Below are positions 15,665 through 26,521 of a stretch of 64,000 nt of DNA, one piece after another (the first letter of the stretch is position 1; each line of letters starts with the position of its first letter). The stretch is from contig CAWIKB010000011.1 in NCBI GenBank assembly GCA_963836605.1, positions 806,001-870,000 of the forward strand. The letters run 5' to 3'. The notes beneath the pieces were generated by a model. It worked only from the letters and a program-made list of their open reading frames with translations. It was not told the DNA's origin and ran no database searches. This stretch comes from Bog-473 sp963836605. GTDB lineage: Bacteria; Actinomycetota; Acidimicrobiia; Acidimicrobiales; RAAP-2. A program made the translations under genes and the position numbers.

Positions 15665-16421
15665 CGGGCCGGGCCGATCGGGCCGACTTGCCCGACCGTT
15701 GGCGCGCCACCTCGAAAGCGGCCACGGCTCCCGCTACGCCGACGTTGAGCGAGGGCAGAGCGCCGTGTTGGGGAATCGAGACCACGGCGTCGCAACGCCG
15801 CCGGACCAGGGGGGCCAGGCCCTTGTCCTCGCTACCGACCACCAGGGCTACCGGGCCCTCACCCAGGGGGAGCCCATAGAGCGACTCCGCCGATTCGCCC
15901 GCCAGCCCGACCGACCACACACCGAGGTCCGTCATCACCGACAGTGCCGCCGGAATGCCGCCGACGACGGCGAAGGAGAGGTGCTCAATGGCTCCGGCCG
16001 CGGTCTTGGTCACGGTTGGGGACAAGCGGGCCGAGCGATGGCGCGGCAGCACCACCCCGGTCACCCCGGCGCACTCGGCGCTCCGCAGCAGTGCGCCGAG
16101 GTTGCGCGGGTCGGTGATCCCCGACGCCACCAGTAGGAAGGGGGCGACGCCCTTCCGTGCCGACGCCGGTGCGCAGAGGTCCTCGAGGGTCACCGGCTCG
16201 AGCGGGCGGGCCTGGGCGATGACGCCCTGGGGGGCCTCGGTCCGGGCCTGGGAATCAAGGCGGGTGTGCGGCACCGTCTCGACCGGAACCCGCATCCGCG
16301 CCGCCAGCTCTTCGATCTGGTCGAGGAGCGGCGAAGGGTCCTGGTCCTGCGCCATGAGGATCTTGCGCACGGTGCGCCGGCCCACCGCCAGCAACTCGAG
16401 GACGGCCCGGCGTCCCTCCAC
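15651..16421 (-). CDS. rlmB: 23S rRNA (guanosine-2'-O)-methyltransferase RlmB (SpoU family)
   Basis: A SPOUT-class methyltransferase using SAM to methylate a guanosine ribose in 23S rRNA. The N-terminal substrate-binding domain begins EGRRAVLELLAVGRR. The catalytic domain shows motif 1 SGITDPRNLGALLRSAECAG, motif 2 VALVVGSEDKGLAPLV and motif 3 IPQHGALPSLNVGVAGAVA (Asn and Ser of the knotted SAM site). GTG 16421 is preceded by GGTGGGGA. The frame stays open upstream (LSELGGDQ), and many relatives carry GGDQVEGR, so a start slightly further upstream is possible. It is last in the clpC-radA-disA-carD-ispD-ispF operon; cysS, often present between ispF and rlmB, is absent. Confidence 0.88.
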   Translation of the reverse strand: MEGRRAVLELLAVGRRTVRKILMAQDQDPSPLLDQIEELAARMRVPVETVPHTRLDSQARTEAPQGVIAQARPLEPVTLEDLCAPASARKGVAPFLLVASGITDPRNLGALLRSAECAGVTGVVLPRHRSARLSPTVTKTAAGAIEHLSFAVVGGIPAALSVMTDLGVWSVGLAGESAESLYGLPLGEGPVALVVGSEDKGLAPLVRRRCDAVVSIPQHGALPSLNVGVAGAVAAFEVARQRSGKSARSARPVMPR

Positions 16422-16530
16422 CTGATCCCCACCGAGCTCGCTCAGGCCGCCCCGGCGGGGGGCGCGAGCCGGCTGACCGGGGCCGGGGCCGGGGCGGGCG
16501 CGGGCGGGCGGGGGCGGGGACGGGGCGGGG

Positions 16531-17008
16531 TCACGACTCCTCCAGCAGGACGATGGCCAGGCAGGCGATGCCTTCGGCCCGGCCCAGCGCGCCCAACCCC
16601 TCGGCCCGGGTGGCCTTGACCGAGACGGGAGCGCGCAGCACGGTGGAGAGCCGGGCCGCCATGGCGTCGGTGTGGGGGGCCAGCCGGGGTGCCTCTGCCA
16701 CGACGGTGCAATCCGCGTTGACGCAGGCGAATCCCTCCTCGGTGGCCATGGCCACCACTTGGGTCAACAGATCCACACTGTCGGCTTCCGCCCAGACGCG
16801 GATCGCTGTCGGGGAAATGACGGCCCAGGTCGCCCAATCCGACCGCGCCGAGCACCGCGTCGGCCAGGGCGTGGCACACCGCGTCGGCATCACTGTGCCC
16901 AGCCAGGCCACGGCCTCCCTCGATGACCACACCCCCGAGCACCAGGGGACGGTGGGGGTCGCGGGAGAACGGGTGGATATCGAGGCCCTGTCCGATACGC
17001 ATGCTCAT
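16531..17008 (-). CDS. ispF: 2-C-methyl-D-erythritol 2,4-cyclodiphosphate synthase, frame broken near 16798
   Basis: IspF releases CMP and closes the cyclic diphosphate in the MEP isoprenoid pathway. From ATG 17008 the sequence reads RIGQGLDIHPF, LAGHSDADAVCHALADAVLG and LGRHFPDSDPR, with D-x-H zinc ligands and the HSDAD motif. It then shifts frame and continues as WAEADSVDLLTQVVAMA, CVNADCTVVAEAPRLAPH and VSVKATRAEGLGALGRAEGI to the stop at 16531. One missing base near 16797-16800 explains the break; repaired length is about 159 residues, typical for IspF. The start overlaps the ispD stop by four bases. Since the gene is essential in MEP-pathway bacteria, a sequence error is likelier than a true mutation. 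Confidence 0.88.
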
Positions 17009-17645
17009 CCCTCGAGATACCGCTCGGCCGTGCGCAGGTCGGCCGGGGTGGTGATCTTGAGATTGTGGACCTCACCGGGCACGACGTGCACCCGGGCGCC
17101 CAGGCGCTCCACCAGCGCGGCATCGTCGGTGGCGTCGGCGCCCGACGCGTGGGCCTTCCGTAGCAGCCCGGCACGGAAGGCCTGGGGGGTCTGGACCGCC
17201 ACCAGTTCACTCCGGTCGAGGGTCGCGGTGACAATATGGCCCGCCACCTGCTTGACGGTGTCGCCGACCGGCAGGGCGCAGATGGCGGCCTCGGCTCCCC
17301 CGCCCGTCACCGTGGCCACCACGGCCTCGAACAGGGCCGGCGTGGCCAGGGGCGCGCCGCATCATGCACGACGATGACCTCGGCCTCCTCGGGGATGCCC
17401 GCCAGGCCGCAACGGACGGATTCGGCCCGGGTCGCTCCGCCGGCGACCACCTGGTCCGCGCCACAGACATGGTCGGCCTCGGCGCCTCGGGGCACCACCA
17501 GGATCACCCCGTCGGCAACCGACCGGCAGGCCGCCACCGACCATTCCGCCACGGCACGATCCCCCAGCACCTCGAACTGCTTGAGCTGGCCGAACCGCTG
17601 ACCCGACCCTCCCGCCACCACGATCGCCCATATGTGCGCCGCCAC
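17005..17645 (-). CDS. ispD: 2-C-methyl-D-erythritol 4-phosphate cytidylyltransferase, frame broken near 17352
   Basis: IspD couples MEP to CTP in the MEP pathway. The N-terminal frame from 17645 shows AIVVAGGSGQRFGQLKQFEV (nucleotide-binding loop, with GQ where P-K-Q often occurs), VVAGGATRAESVRCGL and VIVVHDAARP. Adding one C to the CCCC run after the Arg codon restores LATPALFEAVVATVTGGG and the second half, with VKQVAGHIV, VQTPQAFRAGLL, ATDDAALVE and NLKITTPADL. Length would then be about 214 residues. The homopolymer position (17349-17352 on the plus strand) suggests a sequence indel. It lies seven bases after carD and overlaps ispF, matching the conserved actinobacterial order. Confidence 0.9.
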
Positions 17646-17652
17646 AGCGTTG

Positions 17653-18132
17653 TTAGGTCAGCGCTTCGTTGAGGCGCTCTTCGGCCTTCTCTTCGTCCAC
17701 GTTGAGGGCGAAGGTCAGCTCGGAGACCAGGATCTGGCGGGCGCGTTGCAACATACGCTTCTCCCCCGCCGAGAGCCCCTTGTCCTTGTCGCGAATGGAC
17801 AGGTTCCGCACCACTTCGGCCACCTGGTAGATGTCGCCGGACCGCAGTTTCTCGGAGTGGTTCTTGTAACGGCGGGACCAGTTGGTCGGCATGCGCGCTT
17901 CCTTCTTGCGCAGCACGGCGAAAACCTCTTCGACCTCTTCGTCGTTGATGACCTCGCGCAGGCCCACACCCTCAGTGTTGTCCGCCGGCACGTTGAGGAT
18001 CAGGTCCCCGTAGGCGAGGCGCAGGACCAGGTATTCACGTTTCTCGCCGAAGGCGACCTTGGTCTCCCGCTTTTCGATCACGGCCGCTCCGTGATGGGGG
18101 TATACGACTTTGTCTCCGACCTTGAACGACAC
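17653..18132 (-). CDS. carD: CarD-family RNA polymerase-binding transcription regulator
   Basis: A 159-residue global regulator that stabilises the open promoter complex, notably at rRNA promoters. The N-terminal Tudor-like RNAP-interaction domain is FKVGDKVVYPHHGAAVIE through LVLRLAYGDL, contacting the beta subunit. The C-terminal helical DNA-binding domain includes NWSRRYKNHSEKLRSGD, with the conserved Trp that wedges into the upstream edge of the bubble, and EKRMLQRARQILVSEL. It is essential in mycobacteria. It lies between disA and ispD, as is usual in actinobacteria, with its own 136-base upstream gap that could hold a separate promoter. Confidence 0.95.
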   Translation of the reverse strand: MSFKVGDKVVYPHHGAAVIEKRETKVAFGEKREYLVLRLAYGDLILNVPADNTEGVGLREVINDEEVEEVFAVLRKKEARMPTNWSRRYKNHSEKLRSGDIYQVAEVVRNLSIRDKDKGLSAGEKRMLQRARQILVSELTFALNVDEEKAEERLNEALT

Positions 18133-18268
18133 AGATCTCCCTTTTGCACGGACACGGCGCCGCGGCAGCGGCGGTTTCCCAGAGGTTGCCGCACCGGGCC
18201 CGGCAGGTCAGCCGGTCGGACAACAGCGGTCTATTCTACATGATCCGCCGGCTCCCTGGTCCGCAGGC

Positions 18269-19339
18269 CTACTCGTAACGCTCGAAGATGCTGGCCTCCA
18301 CCAGGCGGGCCAGGCCTTCCCGCACCGCCCGAGCGGTGGCCGCACCGATGCCCTCGACCGACTCGAGCTCGGACGTGCTGGCCGACATCACTTCGGGCAG
18401 GCTGCCGAACCGTGCCACCAGGCGCTCGATCAACACATCGGAGAGCTGGGGCAGCCGGTGCAGAAGGCGGTAGCCCCGGGGGGCCAGCTCGGCATGGAGC
18501 TGGTCGTACGGTGCCGAGAGGTTCAGGGTGGCCACTACCTGGGGCAGGTCCATGGTGGCGTCAGGGGAGAGCGCACGCAGCCGGGTCAACGCGGGCGGGT
18601 CGGCGCTCGCCGCCGCGTCGGCATAGTCGCGCAGCACCAGGGTCAGGGTGTCGCTCACGCCCGCGCTGAGCTCCTCGGTCTGGAGGTGGATCAAGCGCCC
18701 GTCGGTCCCCAGTTCGACCAGGTGCCCTTCGATCTCCTCGGCTATGCGGCGCACCATTTCGCCCGGTTGGAGCACCGAGACGACGTCACTGACGGAGACG
18801 GTGTCCTCCATCTCCAGTCGTGACAGCGACGTCAGGGCATCGTCGAAGCGCACCCGGAACCGCTGCAGCGTGGCCAGCGCCTGACTGGACCGGTCGATCA
18901 ACCAACCCGACGATTGGCTGGTGTGCTTGGCGTCGTGCCGGTACACGGCGATGGTGGCCATCGCCTCGGAGACGGTGATCACCGGCACGTCGATCGACCG
19001 CGCCACCCGCTCGGCCGTGCGGTGGCGCGTCCCGGTCTCCGATGTGGCGATCGACGCCTTGGGCACCAGGTGCACGTTGGCCCGGGCGATGCGGGAGGCA
19101 TCGGCCGCCAGGATGATGGCTCCGTCCATTTTGGCCAACTCGGAGAGGCGTTGGGGGCTGTACTCGGCATCGAGCAGGAACCCTCCCGTGCAGACCGAGA
19201 GCACGGAGGGATCGTCGCCCACGATGATCAGCGCTCCGTGCTTGGCCTGCAAAATCCGGTCGAGGCCTTCGCGCAGCGCCGTGCCGGGCGCGATCAGCGC
19301 CAGTGCGTCGTTCAGCGGCTGGCTGCCACGGTCGACCAC
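18269..19339 (-). CDS. disA: DNA integrity scanning protein DisA (diadenylate cyclase)
   Basis: A 356-residue octameric enzyme that makes c-di-AMP from two ATP while scanning DNA for damage. The DAC domain has the catalytic MDGAIILAADAS (DGA) and SETGTRHRTAER (RHR) motifs around residues 70-115. A helical linker follows, and the C-terminal HhH DNA-binding region includes SELESVEGIGAATARAVREG. Its start overlaps the end of radA by 28 bases; RadA/Sms inhibits DisA in some species, so the coupling is meaningful. It is the only diadenylate cyclase visible in the window. Confidence 0.95.
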   Translation of the reverse strand: MVDRGSQPLNDALALIAPGTALREGLDRILQAKHGALIIVGDDPSVLSVCTGGFLLDAEYSPQRLSELAKMDGAIILAADASRIARANVHLVPKASIATSETGTRHRTAERVARSIDVPVITVSEAMATIAVYRHDAKHTSQSSGWLIDRSSQALATLQRFRVRFDDALTSLSRLEMEDTVSVSDVVSVLQPGEMVRRIAEEIEGHLVELGTDGRLIHLQTEELSAGVSDTLTLVLRDYADAAASADPPALTRLRALSPDATMDLPQVVATLNLSAPYDQLHAELAPRGYRLLHRLPQLSDVLIERLVARFGSLPEVMSASTSELESVEGIGAATARAVREGLARLVEASIFERYE

Positions 19340-20757
19340 CCGGGCATCGTACCCGCCCCGACTTCCCCTTCTGCGCTGATCCTCGCCTCCAATCTGGGTT
19401 GCCGCAGTAGTCCCAGCGCGTCGGACAGGGTACGGACGCGGTGCACCTCCATGCCGGGCGGGACCGTATCGAGGGAGGTCGACGCGGGGATCAGCGCCCG
19501 GGTGAATCCGGCTCGCATCGCTTCGTTCAGCCGTCGATCGGCGCCGGGCACCATGCGCACCTCACCGGCCAACCCGAGCTCGCCGAACACGACCAGGTCC
19601 GAAGGGACGGCGCGTCCTTCCGCCGCCGAGGCCACCGCCAGGGCCACGGCCAGATCGACCGCCGGCTCGGAGATGGTGATGCCACCCACGGCGGCCACGA
19701 AGACCTCCACCTTGCCGACCTTCACCTCGGTACGGCAACCGAGCACGGCCAGCAACAGGATGACCCTTGACGCATCGATGCCGAGGGTGTGGGGCCGGCC
19801 GCCCGCCGCCTCGGGACCGAGCAGCGCCTGCACCTCGACCAAGATCGGGCGGCGACCCTGGAGCACGGGTACCACCACGCTGCCGGGCACGCCGGCCATC
19901 CGGTCGCCGAGGAGGAGCGGGCCGGGGTCCGCTACGGCCCGCACTCCGTCGTCGCGCATCTCGAAGATCCCCACCTCGCCGGTGGGCCCGAAGCGGTGCT
20001 TGACCGCGGTGAGCATGCGCAGCGCATGATGACGATCCCCCTCGAAGGAGATGACGGTATCGACCATGTGCTCGATGCTGCGGGGCCCGGCCAGGTCACC
20101 GTCCTTGGTCACGTGGCCGACCAGGACCACGGGGATCCCGGTCGACTTGGCCAGGCGGGTCAGGCGATCCACGCAATCTCTGATCTGGGCCAGGCTGCCC
20201 GTGGCGCCCGGTTGCCCGGGATCGCAGATGGTCTGGATGGAGTCCACGACCACCAGGGCCGGGGGGCGGTTGACCATGGCCGCCTCGATGGCGCCGACAT
20301 CGTTCCCCGCCAGGACGTTCAGCCGCTCCGGTATGGACCCCAGGCGGGCGGCCCGGCCGCTGACCTGGGCCAGCGACTCCTCGGCCGAGGCCAGCAACAC
20401 CTCGGCACCCCGCGCCGCCACTGCGGCGAGGACCTGGAAGAGCAGGGTCGACTTGCCCACCCCGGGTGGACCGAACACCAGCGTCACCGCACCGTCGACG
20501 AAACCGCCGCCCAGCACGCGGTCGACTTCGCCCACCCCGGTAGCCCGGGGGAGCGCGTCACCGCCGACGACACTCCCCAACGGCACCGCGGCGGCCGGGG
20601 CGGCCGGGGCGGCGGCTCCGGCCCCAGCCGCCGCGGACCCAGCGGACGCGTGCATGGTGTTCCACTCGGCACAGTGTGGACACCGTCCCGCCCACCGCAG
20701 GGCGGTGCCCTCACACGTTGTGCACCGGTACCGGGAGATCTCGCTGGTTCGGGCCAT
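19312..20757 (-). CDS. radA: DNA repair protein RadA (Sms)
   Basis: A RecA-like DNA repair and recombination ATPase that drives branch migration. It has a four-Cys zinc finger (YRCTTCEGTALRWAGRCPHC), an Ala/Pro linker, Walker A FGPPGVGKSTLL, Walker B LVVVDSIQTI, the RadA-specific motif, here VKHRFGPTGE (KHRFG where KNRFG is usual), and a C-terminal Lon-like domain with AVGGITISEPAVDLAVALA. ATG 20757 (MARTSEISRY) matches the family better than the first ATG three codons upstream. The product is about 481 residues. It is the second gene of the clpC operon, 55 bases after clpC, and overlaps disA. Confidence 0.95.
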   Translation of the reverse strand: MARTSEISRYRCTTCEGTALRWAGRCPHCAEWNTMHASAGSAAAGAGAAAPAAPAAAVPLGSVVGGDALPRATGVGEVDRVLGGGFVDGAVTLVFGPPGVGKSTLLFQVLAAVAARGAEVLLASAEESLAQVSGRAARLGSIPERLNVLAGNDVGAIEAAMVNRPPALVVVDSIQTICDPGQPGATGSLAQIRDCVDRLTRLAKSTGIPVVLVGHVTKDGDLAGPRSIEHMVDTVISFEGDRHHALRMLTAVKHRFGPTGEVGIFEMRDDGVRAVADPGPLLLGDRMAGVPGSVVVPVLQGRRPILVEVQALLGPEAAGGRPHTLGIDASRVILLLAVLGCRTEVKVGKVEVFVAAVGGITISEPAVDLAVALAVASAAEGRAVPSDLVVFGELGLAGEVRMVPGADRRLNEAMRAGFTRALIPASTSLDTVPPGMEVHRVRTLSDALGLLRQPRLEARISAEGEVGAGTMPGWSTVAASR

Positions 20758-20812
20758 GGCCCGCACCGTAGGGAGCGGTTGTCACAACCCCGGGTGCGCC
20801 GGGGTTGGTGGC

Positions 20813-23329
<2,517 letters not shown>

Positions 23330-23538
23330 CCTGACCGCCTCTCTATCTCAATTGCTCGAACCTCAGTGTACCTGCGCCCCCCCGCCGCATAGGCGGCACG
23401 CTCACAAAGGGGAACCGAGCAGCCCGTCCGATCCTGCGCCCGGGACAAGGTTTCCTGGTGGCGGCCAGGGAACACCCCGGCATCGCCCCGGCATTCCAGT
23501 TGTCGCACCGCTTCGGCCGTCGCCTATCGTCAGTGGGA

Positions 23539-24513
23539 GTGAATGCCTCGGAGGCCCTGGGCCTGCCCCGCATGCAGGAGGGCCTGGACCGCCTGGAGCC
23601 CCTGCTCACAGCCTCAGTGGTGACCGGCGACCCCTTCCTCGACGACGTCACCACCCACCTCATCGCTGCCGGCGGCAAGCGCCTTCGTCCTCTCCTGACC
23701 CTCGCCGCCGCCACCGGCGGGCGGCATGAAGCCACCGAGGACCAGCTCCTGGGCGGGGTGGCGGTCGAATTGGTCCACCTGGCCTCGCTCTACCACGACG
23801 ACGTCCTTGATGAGGCGACCATCCGCCGCAACGTCGAAAGTGTCAACAGCCGTTTCGGCAATCTGGTCGCCATCGTGGCCGGCGACTATCTCCTGGCCCG
23901 CTCAGCCGCCATTGCCGCCGGCCTCGGCACCGAGATCGCCAAGTTGCTGGCCGACACGCTGGGCAAGCTCTGCCAGGGTCAGGTCTCCGAGGTCCGATCC
24001 GCCTTCCAGATCGACCGGAGCGAGGAGAGCTACACCACGGCCATCGCCGGAAAGACGGCGGCGCTCACGGCCACGTCCTGCCGGATCGGTGCGCTCACCG
24101 GGGGGCTGGCCGGAACCGAGGTCGACGCATTCACCGAATTCGGACATTGCTTCGGCATGGTGTTCCAGATCCGCGACGACATCCTCGACGTCACCGCCAC
24201 GGAAGCCGAGTTGCTCAAGCCGGCCGGGCAGGACCTGGCCGAGGGGATCTACACGCTGCCAGCCCTGGTGGCGCTGGCCGACCCCAACTCCGGTCCGGAC
24301 CTGCGGGCGCTGCTGGGAAAGCCGCTGGCCCAGCCCGAACGGGACAAGGCCTGCTCCATTGTGGCGGGGTCCCGGGGAATTCGGGTGGCCGTGGAGGAGG
24401 CTCGCCGCTACGTCGAACGCGCCAAAGCCGCCACGGCGGGGTTCGACGACCCCGAACTCCGTGACGGCTTTGCCCGCCTGGCGACTGAATTGCTCAGCGA
24501 TCTGCCCACCTGA
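23539..24513 (+). CDS. Polyprenyl diphosphate synthase (heptaprenyl/long-chain type)
   Basis: A trans-prenyltransferase that condenses IPP onto an allylic diphosphate, probably for the menaquinone side chain. It shows AAGGKRLRPLL (IPP binding), the first Asp-rich motif LYHDDVLDEA, GNLVAIVAGDYLLARS, GKTAAL and the second Asp-rich motif MVFQIRDDILD. GTG 23539 is preferred because the family begins about 30 residues before the GGKR motif; the frame is open to GTG 23458. Length is 324 residues. It transcribes divergently from clpC. MEP-pathway genes ispD and ispF, which feed its substrate, lie 6 kb away. Chain length cannot be read reliably. Confidence 0.88.
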   Translation: MNASEALGLPRMQEGLDRLEPLLTASVVTGDPFLDDVTTHLIAAGGKRLRPLLTLAAATGGRHEATEDQLLGGVAVELVHLASLYHDDVLDEATIRRNVESVNSRFGNLVAIVAGDYLLARSAAIAAGLGTEIAKLLADTLGKLCQGQVSEVRSAFQIDRSEESYTTAIAGKTAALTATSCRIGALTGGLAGTEVDAFTEFGHCFGMVFQIRDDILDVTATEAELLKPAGQDLAEGIYTLPALVALADPNSGPDLRALLGKPLAQPERDKACSIVAGSRGIRVAVEEARRYVERAKAATAGFDDPELRDGFARLATELLSDLPT

Positions 24514-24535
24514 GCGCTCTCACGCCTGAGTGGGT

Positions 24536-24934
24536 TCAGGAAGCGCTGGTGCTCCCGTCGCATTTGGCGGAGATCCGACCCAGCAGCTTGTTGCCGGCAT
24601 CCATGCGCTTCTGCACGCGGGTGATGCGGTGCGCGATGCGGTCGGCCAACGTGGTGTTCCCCGCTGTCTTGGCTGCGGCCTCTTTCGCCTGAGCCTTGGA
24701 CACCCAGGCCGCGGCCTTGGCTTCACGGGCCTTGATCTTCGGGACCCGGGCCTCGGCCTTGGCGCACTTTGCTGCCTGGGTGGCCGGTGTGGCCGTGGCC
24801 GGTGTGGCCGTGGCCGGTGTGGCCGTGGTCGGTGTGGCCGTGGTCGGTGTGGCCGTGGCGGCCGATGCCACCCCGGCCGCGCCGAGTGCCATCGTCCCCG
24901 AGAGTGCCGCTACCGCGACGAGCTTGCGCAACAT
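24536..24934 (-). CDS. Small secreted protein with TATP repeats
   Basis: A 132-residue protein. A signal peptide (MLRKLVAVAALSGTMALGAA, cleavage near SAA-AT) is followed by five tandem pentapeptides of the TATPT/TATPA type. A helical, Ala/Lys-rich domain then carries two cysteines (AAKCAKAEARV near residue 60 and ISAKCDGSTSAS at the end) that may form a disulfide. I do not recognise the family; the Cys-flanked helical layout looks like a small exported helical bundle with a flexible Thr/Pro spacer. It is convergent with the prenyl synthase gene, 22 bases apart. Confidence 0.7.
   Translation of the reverse strand: MLRKLVAVAALSGTMALGAAGVASAATATPTTATPTTATPATATPATATPATQAAKCAKAEARVPKIKAREAKAAAWVSKAQAKEAAAKTAGNTTLADRIAHRITRVQKRMDAGNKLLGRISAKCDGSTSAS
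24782..24856. repeat. Five 15-bp tandem repeats in the secreted protein gene
   Basis: The unit GGCCGGTGTGGCCGT occurs three times, then twice with C changed to T (GGTCGG). It encodes the TATPA/TATPT pentapeptides. Copy number may vary between strains. Confidence 0.9.
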
Positions 24935-25040
24935 GGTGTCTCCTTCACGTCGTCCGGCATGTGGTCCGGTTCACGGCCCACTCTGGGGGCCAAATGTCAG
25001 GAGGATGTGAGGACGCCGTGAGGCGCCGATGCGAGATTCC

Positions 25041-26468
25041 TCAGGTCGAGGCGTCGCGTTCGGGGCGCAGGGTGGGGAAAGCAATGACCTCCCGGATGTT
25101 CGACACGTCTCCCAGCAGCATCAGCAACCGGTCGACCCCCAGACCGAACCCCGACGTCGGCGGCAGTCCGTATTCGAGCGCCCGCAGGTACTCCTCGTCG
25201 ACCAGCGACGCCTCTTCGTCCCCCGCCACGTGCTTGGCCGCCTGCTCGGCGAAGCGGTCCCGCTGATCGTCGGGGTCGATGAGCTCGGTGAAACCGTTGC
25301 CCAGTTCCCGGCCGGCCACCACCGGCTCGTAGCGCTCCACCAGATCCGGCCCGTCCCGGTGGCGCCGGGCCAGGGGCGAGACCTCAGCCGGATAGTCGAT
25401 GACGAAAACGGGACCCCAGAGCCCGGCCTCCGTGGTCTTCTCGTAGATCTCGAGCAGGACCTTGCCCGGGCCCCAGTCGTCGTTGACCGGGATGCCGGCC
25501 TCGGTCGCTACCTTGACCAGTTCCTCGCGCGGTGTGCGGACGCTCAGGTTGAACCCGGTCGCCTCGGCCACGAGCTCGGACAGGGTCGCCCGGCGCCACG
25601 GCGGGGTGAGGTCGAGCTCCCGACCGCCGTAGGTGAGGACGGTCGTGCCGAGAAAATCCCGCGCCGCGCCGGCCACCAACTCCTCGAAGACGACCATGGT
25701 GTCGGTGTAGTCGGCGTAGGCCTGATAGAGCTCGAGCGTGGTGAATTCAGGATTGTGCCGGGGCGACACGCCTTCGTTGCGGAAGCTCCGGCCGATCTCG
25801 AACACCTTTTCGAATCCACCCACCACGAGGCGCTTGAGGTAGAGCTCGGGCGCCACCCGCAGATAGAGGTCGATGTCGAAGGTGTTGTGGTGGGTGACGA
25901 AGGGCCGGGCGGTGGCGCCACCGGCGATCGGGTGCAGAATCGGCGTCTCCACCTCGACGAAGCCCTGGGCCCACAGGCGCTCCCGCATGCCGCGGACCAC
26001 ATTGCTCCGCAGCACGAGCAACTGGCGGCTCCGCTCGTTGGCCCACAGGTCGACCTCGCGTTGGCGGTACCGGGTCTCCACATCGGCCACCCCGTGCCAC
26101 TTGTCCCCGAACGAACGGCGCGCCGTGGCCAGAAGCTCCCACGAGGCCACCTTGACCGAGAGCTCGCCCCGCCTGGTACGCACCACCTGGCCCCGGACGC
26201 CGATCCAGTCACCCAGGTTGAGGCGGACGAAGGCCTCGAAGTTCGCCGTCACGGCAGCAAGGGCGAAGAGCTGCACCGAACCGGTTTCATCGCGCAGTTG
26301 GGCGAAGGCCAGCTTTCCCTGGGGGCGCGACAGCATGAGCCGGCCGGCCACGGCCACGTCCACCCCCGATTCCTCCCCGGGTTCGAGGCTGGCCCAGCCC
26401 TCGATCACCTCGGCGGCTGAATGGGTCGGCTCGAAGCGATAGGGAACCGGGTCCGTTGACTCGCTCAT
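25041..26468 (-). CDS. lysS: Lysyl-tRNA synthetase, class II
   Basis: A 475-residue enzyme charging tRNA-Lys. The N-terminal OB fold spans about residues 37-120 (VAVAGRLMLSRPQGKLAFAQ, VQLFALAA). Class II motif 1 is around QGFVEVETPIL, motif 2 is EIGRSFRNEGVSPRHNPEFT, and motif 3 is SGFGLGVDRLLMLL. GGATARPFVTHHN and YLRVAPELYLKRL are LysRS-specific. It is the last gene of the fol-pan-nad cluster, 53 bases after coaX. That gap contains a 28-base duplication including a copy of the start region. The chosen ATG at 26468 gives a normal N-terminus (SESTDPVPYRFE). Ribosome-binding signal is weak. Confidence 0.96.
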   Translation of the reverse strand: MSESTDPVPYRFEPTHSAAEVIEGWASLEPGEESGVDVAVAGRLMLSRPQGKLAFAQLRDETGSVQLFALAAVTANFEAFVRLNLGDWIGVRGQVVRTRRGELSVKVASWELLATARRSFGDKWHGVADVETRYRQREVDLWANERSRQLLVLRSNVVRGMRERLWAQGFVEVETPILHPIAGGATARPFVTHHNTFDIDLYLRVAPELYLKRLVVGGFEKVFEIGRSFRNEGVSPRHNPEFTTLELYQAYADYTDTMVVFEELVAGAARDFLGTTVLTYGGRELDLTPPWRRATLSELVAEATGFNLSVRTPREELVKVATEAGIPVNDDWGPGKVLLEIYEKTTEAGLWGPVFVIDYPAEVSPLARRHRDGPDLVERYEPVVAGRELGNGFTELIDPDDQRDRFAEQAAKHVAGDEEASLVDEEYLRALEYGLPPTSGFGLGVDRLLMLLGDVSNIREVIAFPTLRPERDAST

Positions 26469-26510
26469 GGGGACTCGCTCACGTTGACTCGCTCATGGGG
26501 ACTCGCTCAC
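26455..26510 (-). repeat. 28-bp tandem duplication spanning the lysS start
   Basis: Two identical 28-base units, 26455-26482 and 26483-26510. Each contains ATGAGCGAGTCA on the lysS strand. In the upstream copy this gives a five-codon reading frame (M-S-E-S-T, stop) at 26496-26479, ending ten bases before the lysS ATG at 26468. A second mini-frame from GTG 26482 ends on a TGA overlapping that ATG. Confidence 0.9.
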
Positions 26511-26521
26511 GGGGGACCTGC

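Noticed and set aside
16441..16540. Very G-rich run after ispF as a regulatory or quadruplex element
   Set aside because: It is probably a simple GC-rich spacer before rlmB; G-tracts are irregular and no function can be argued from position.
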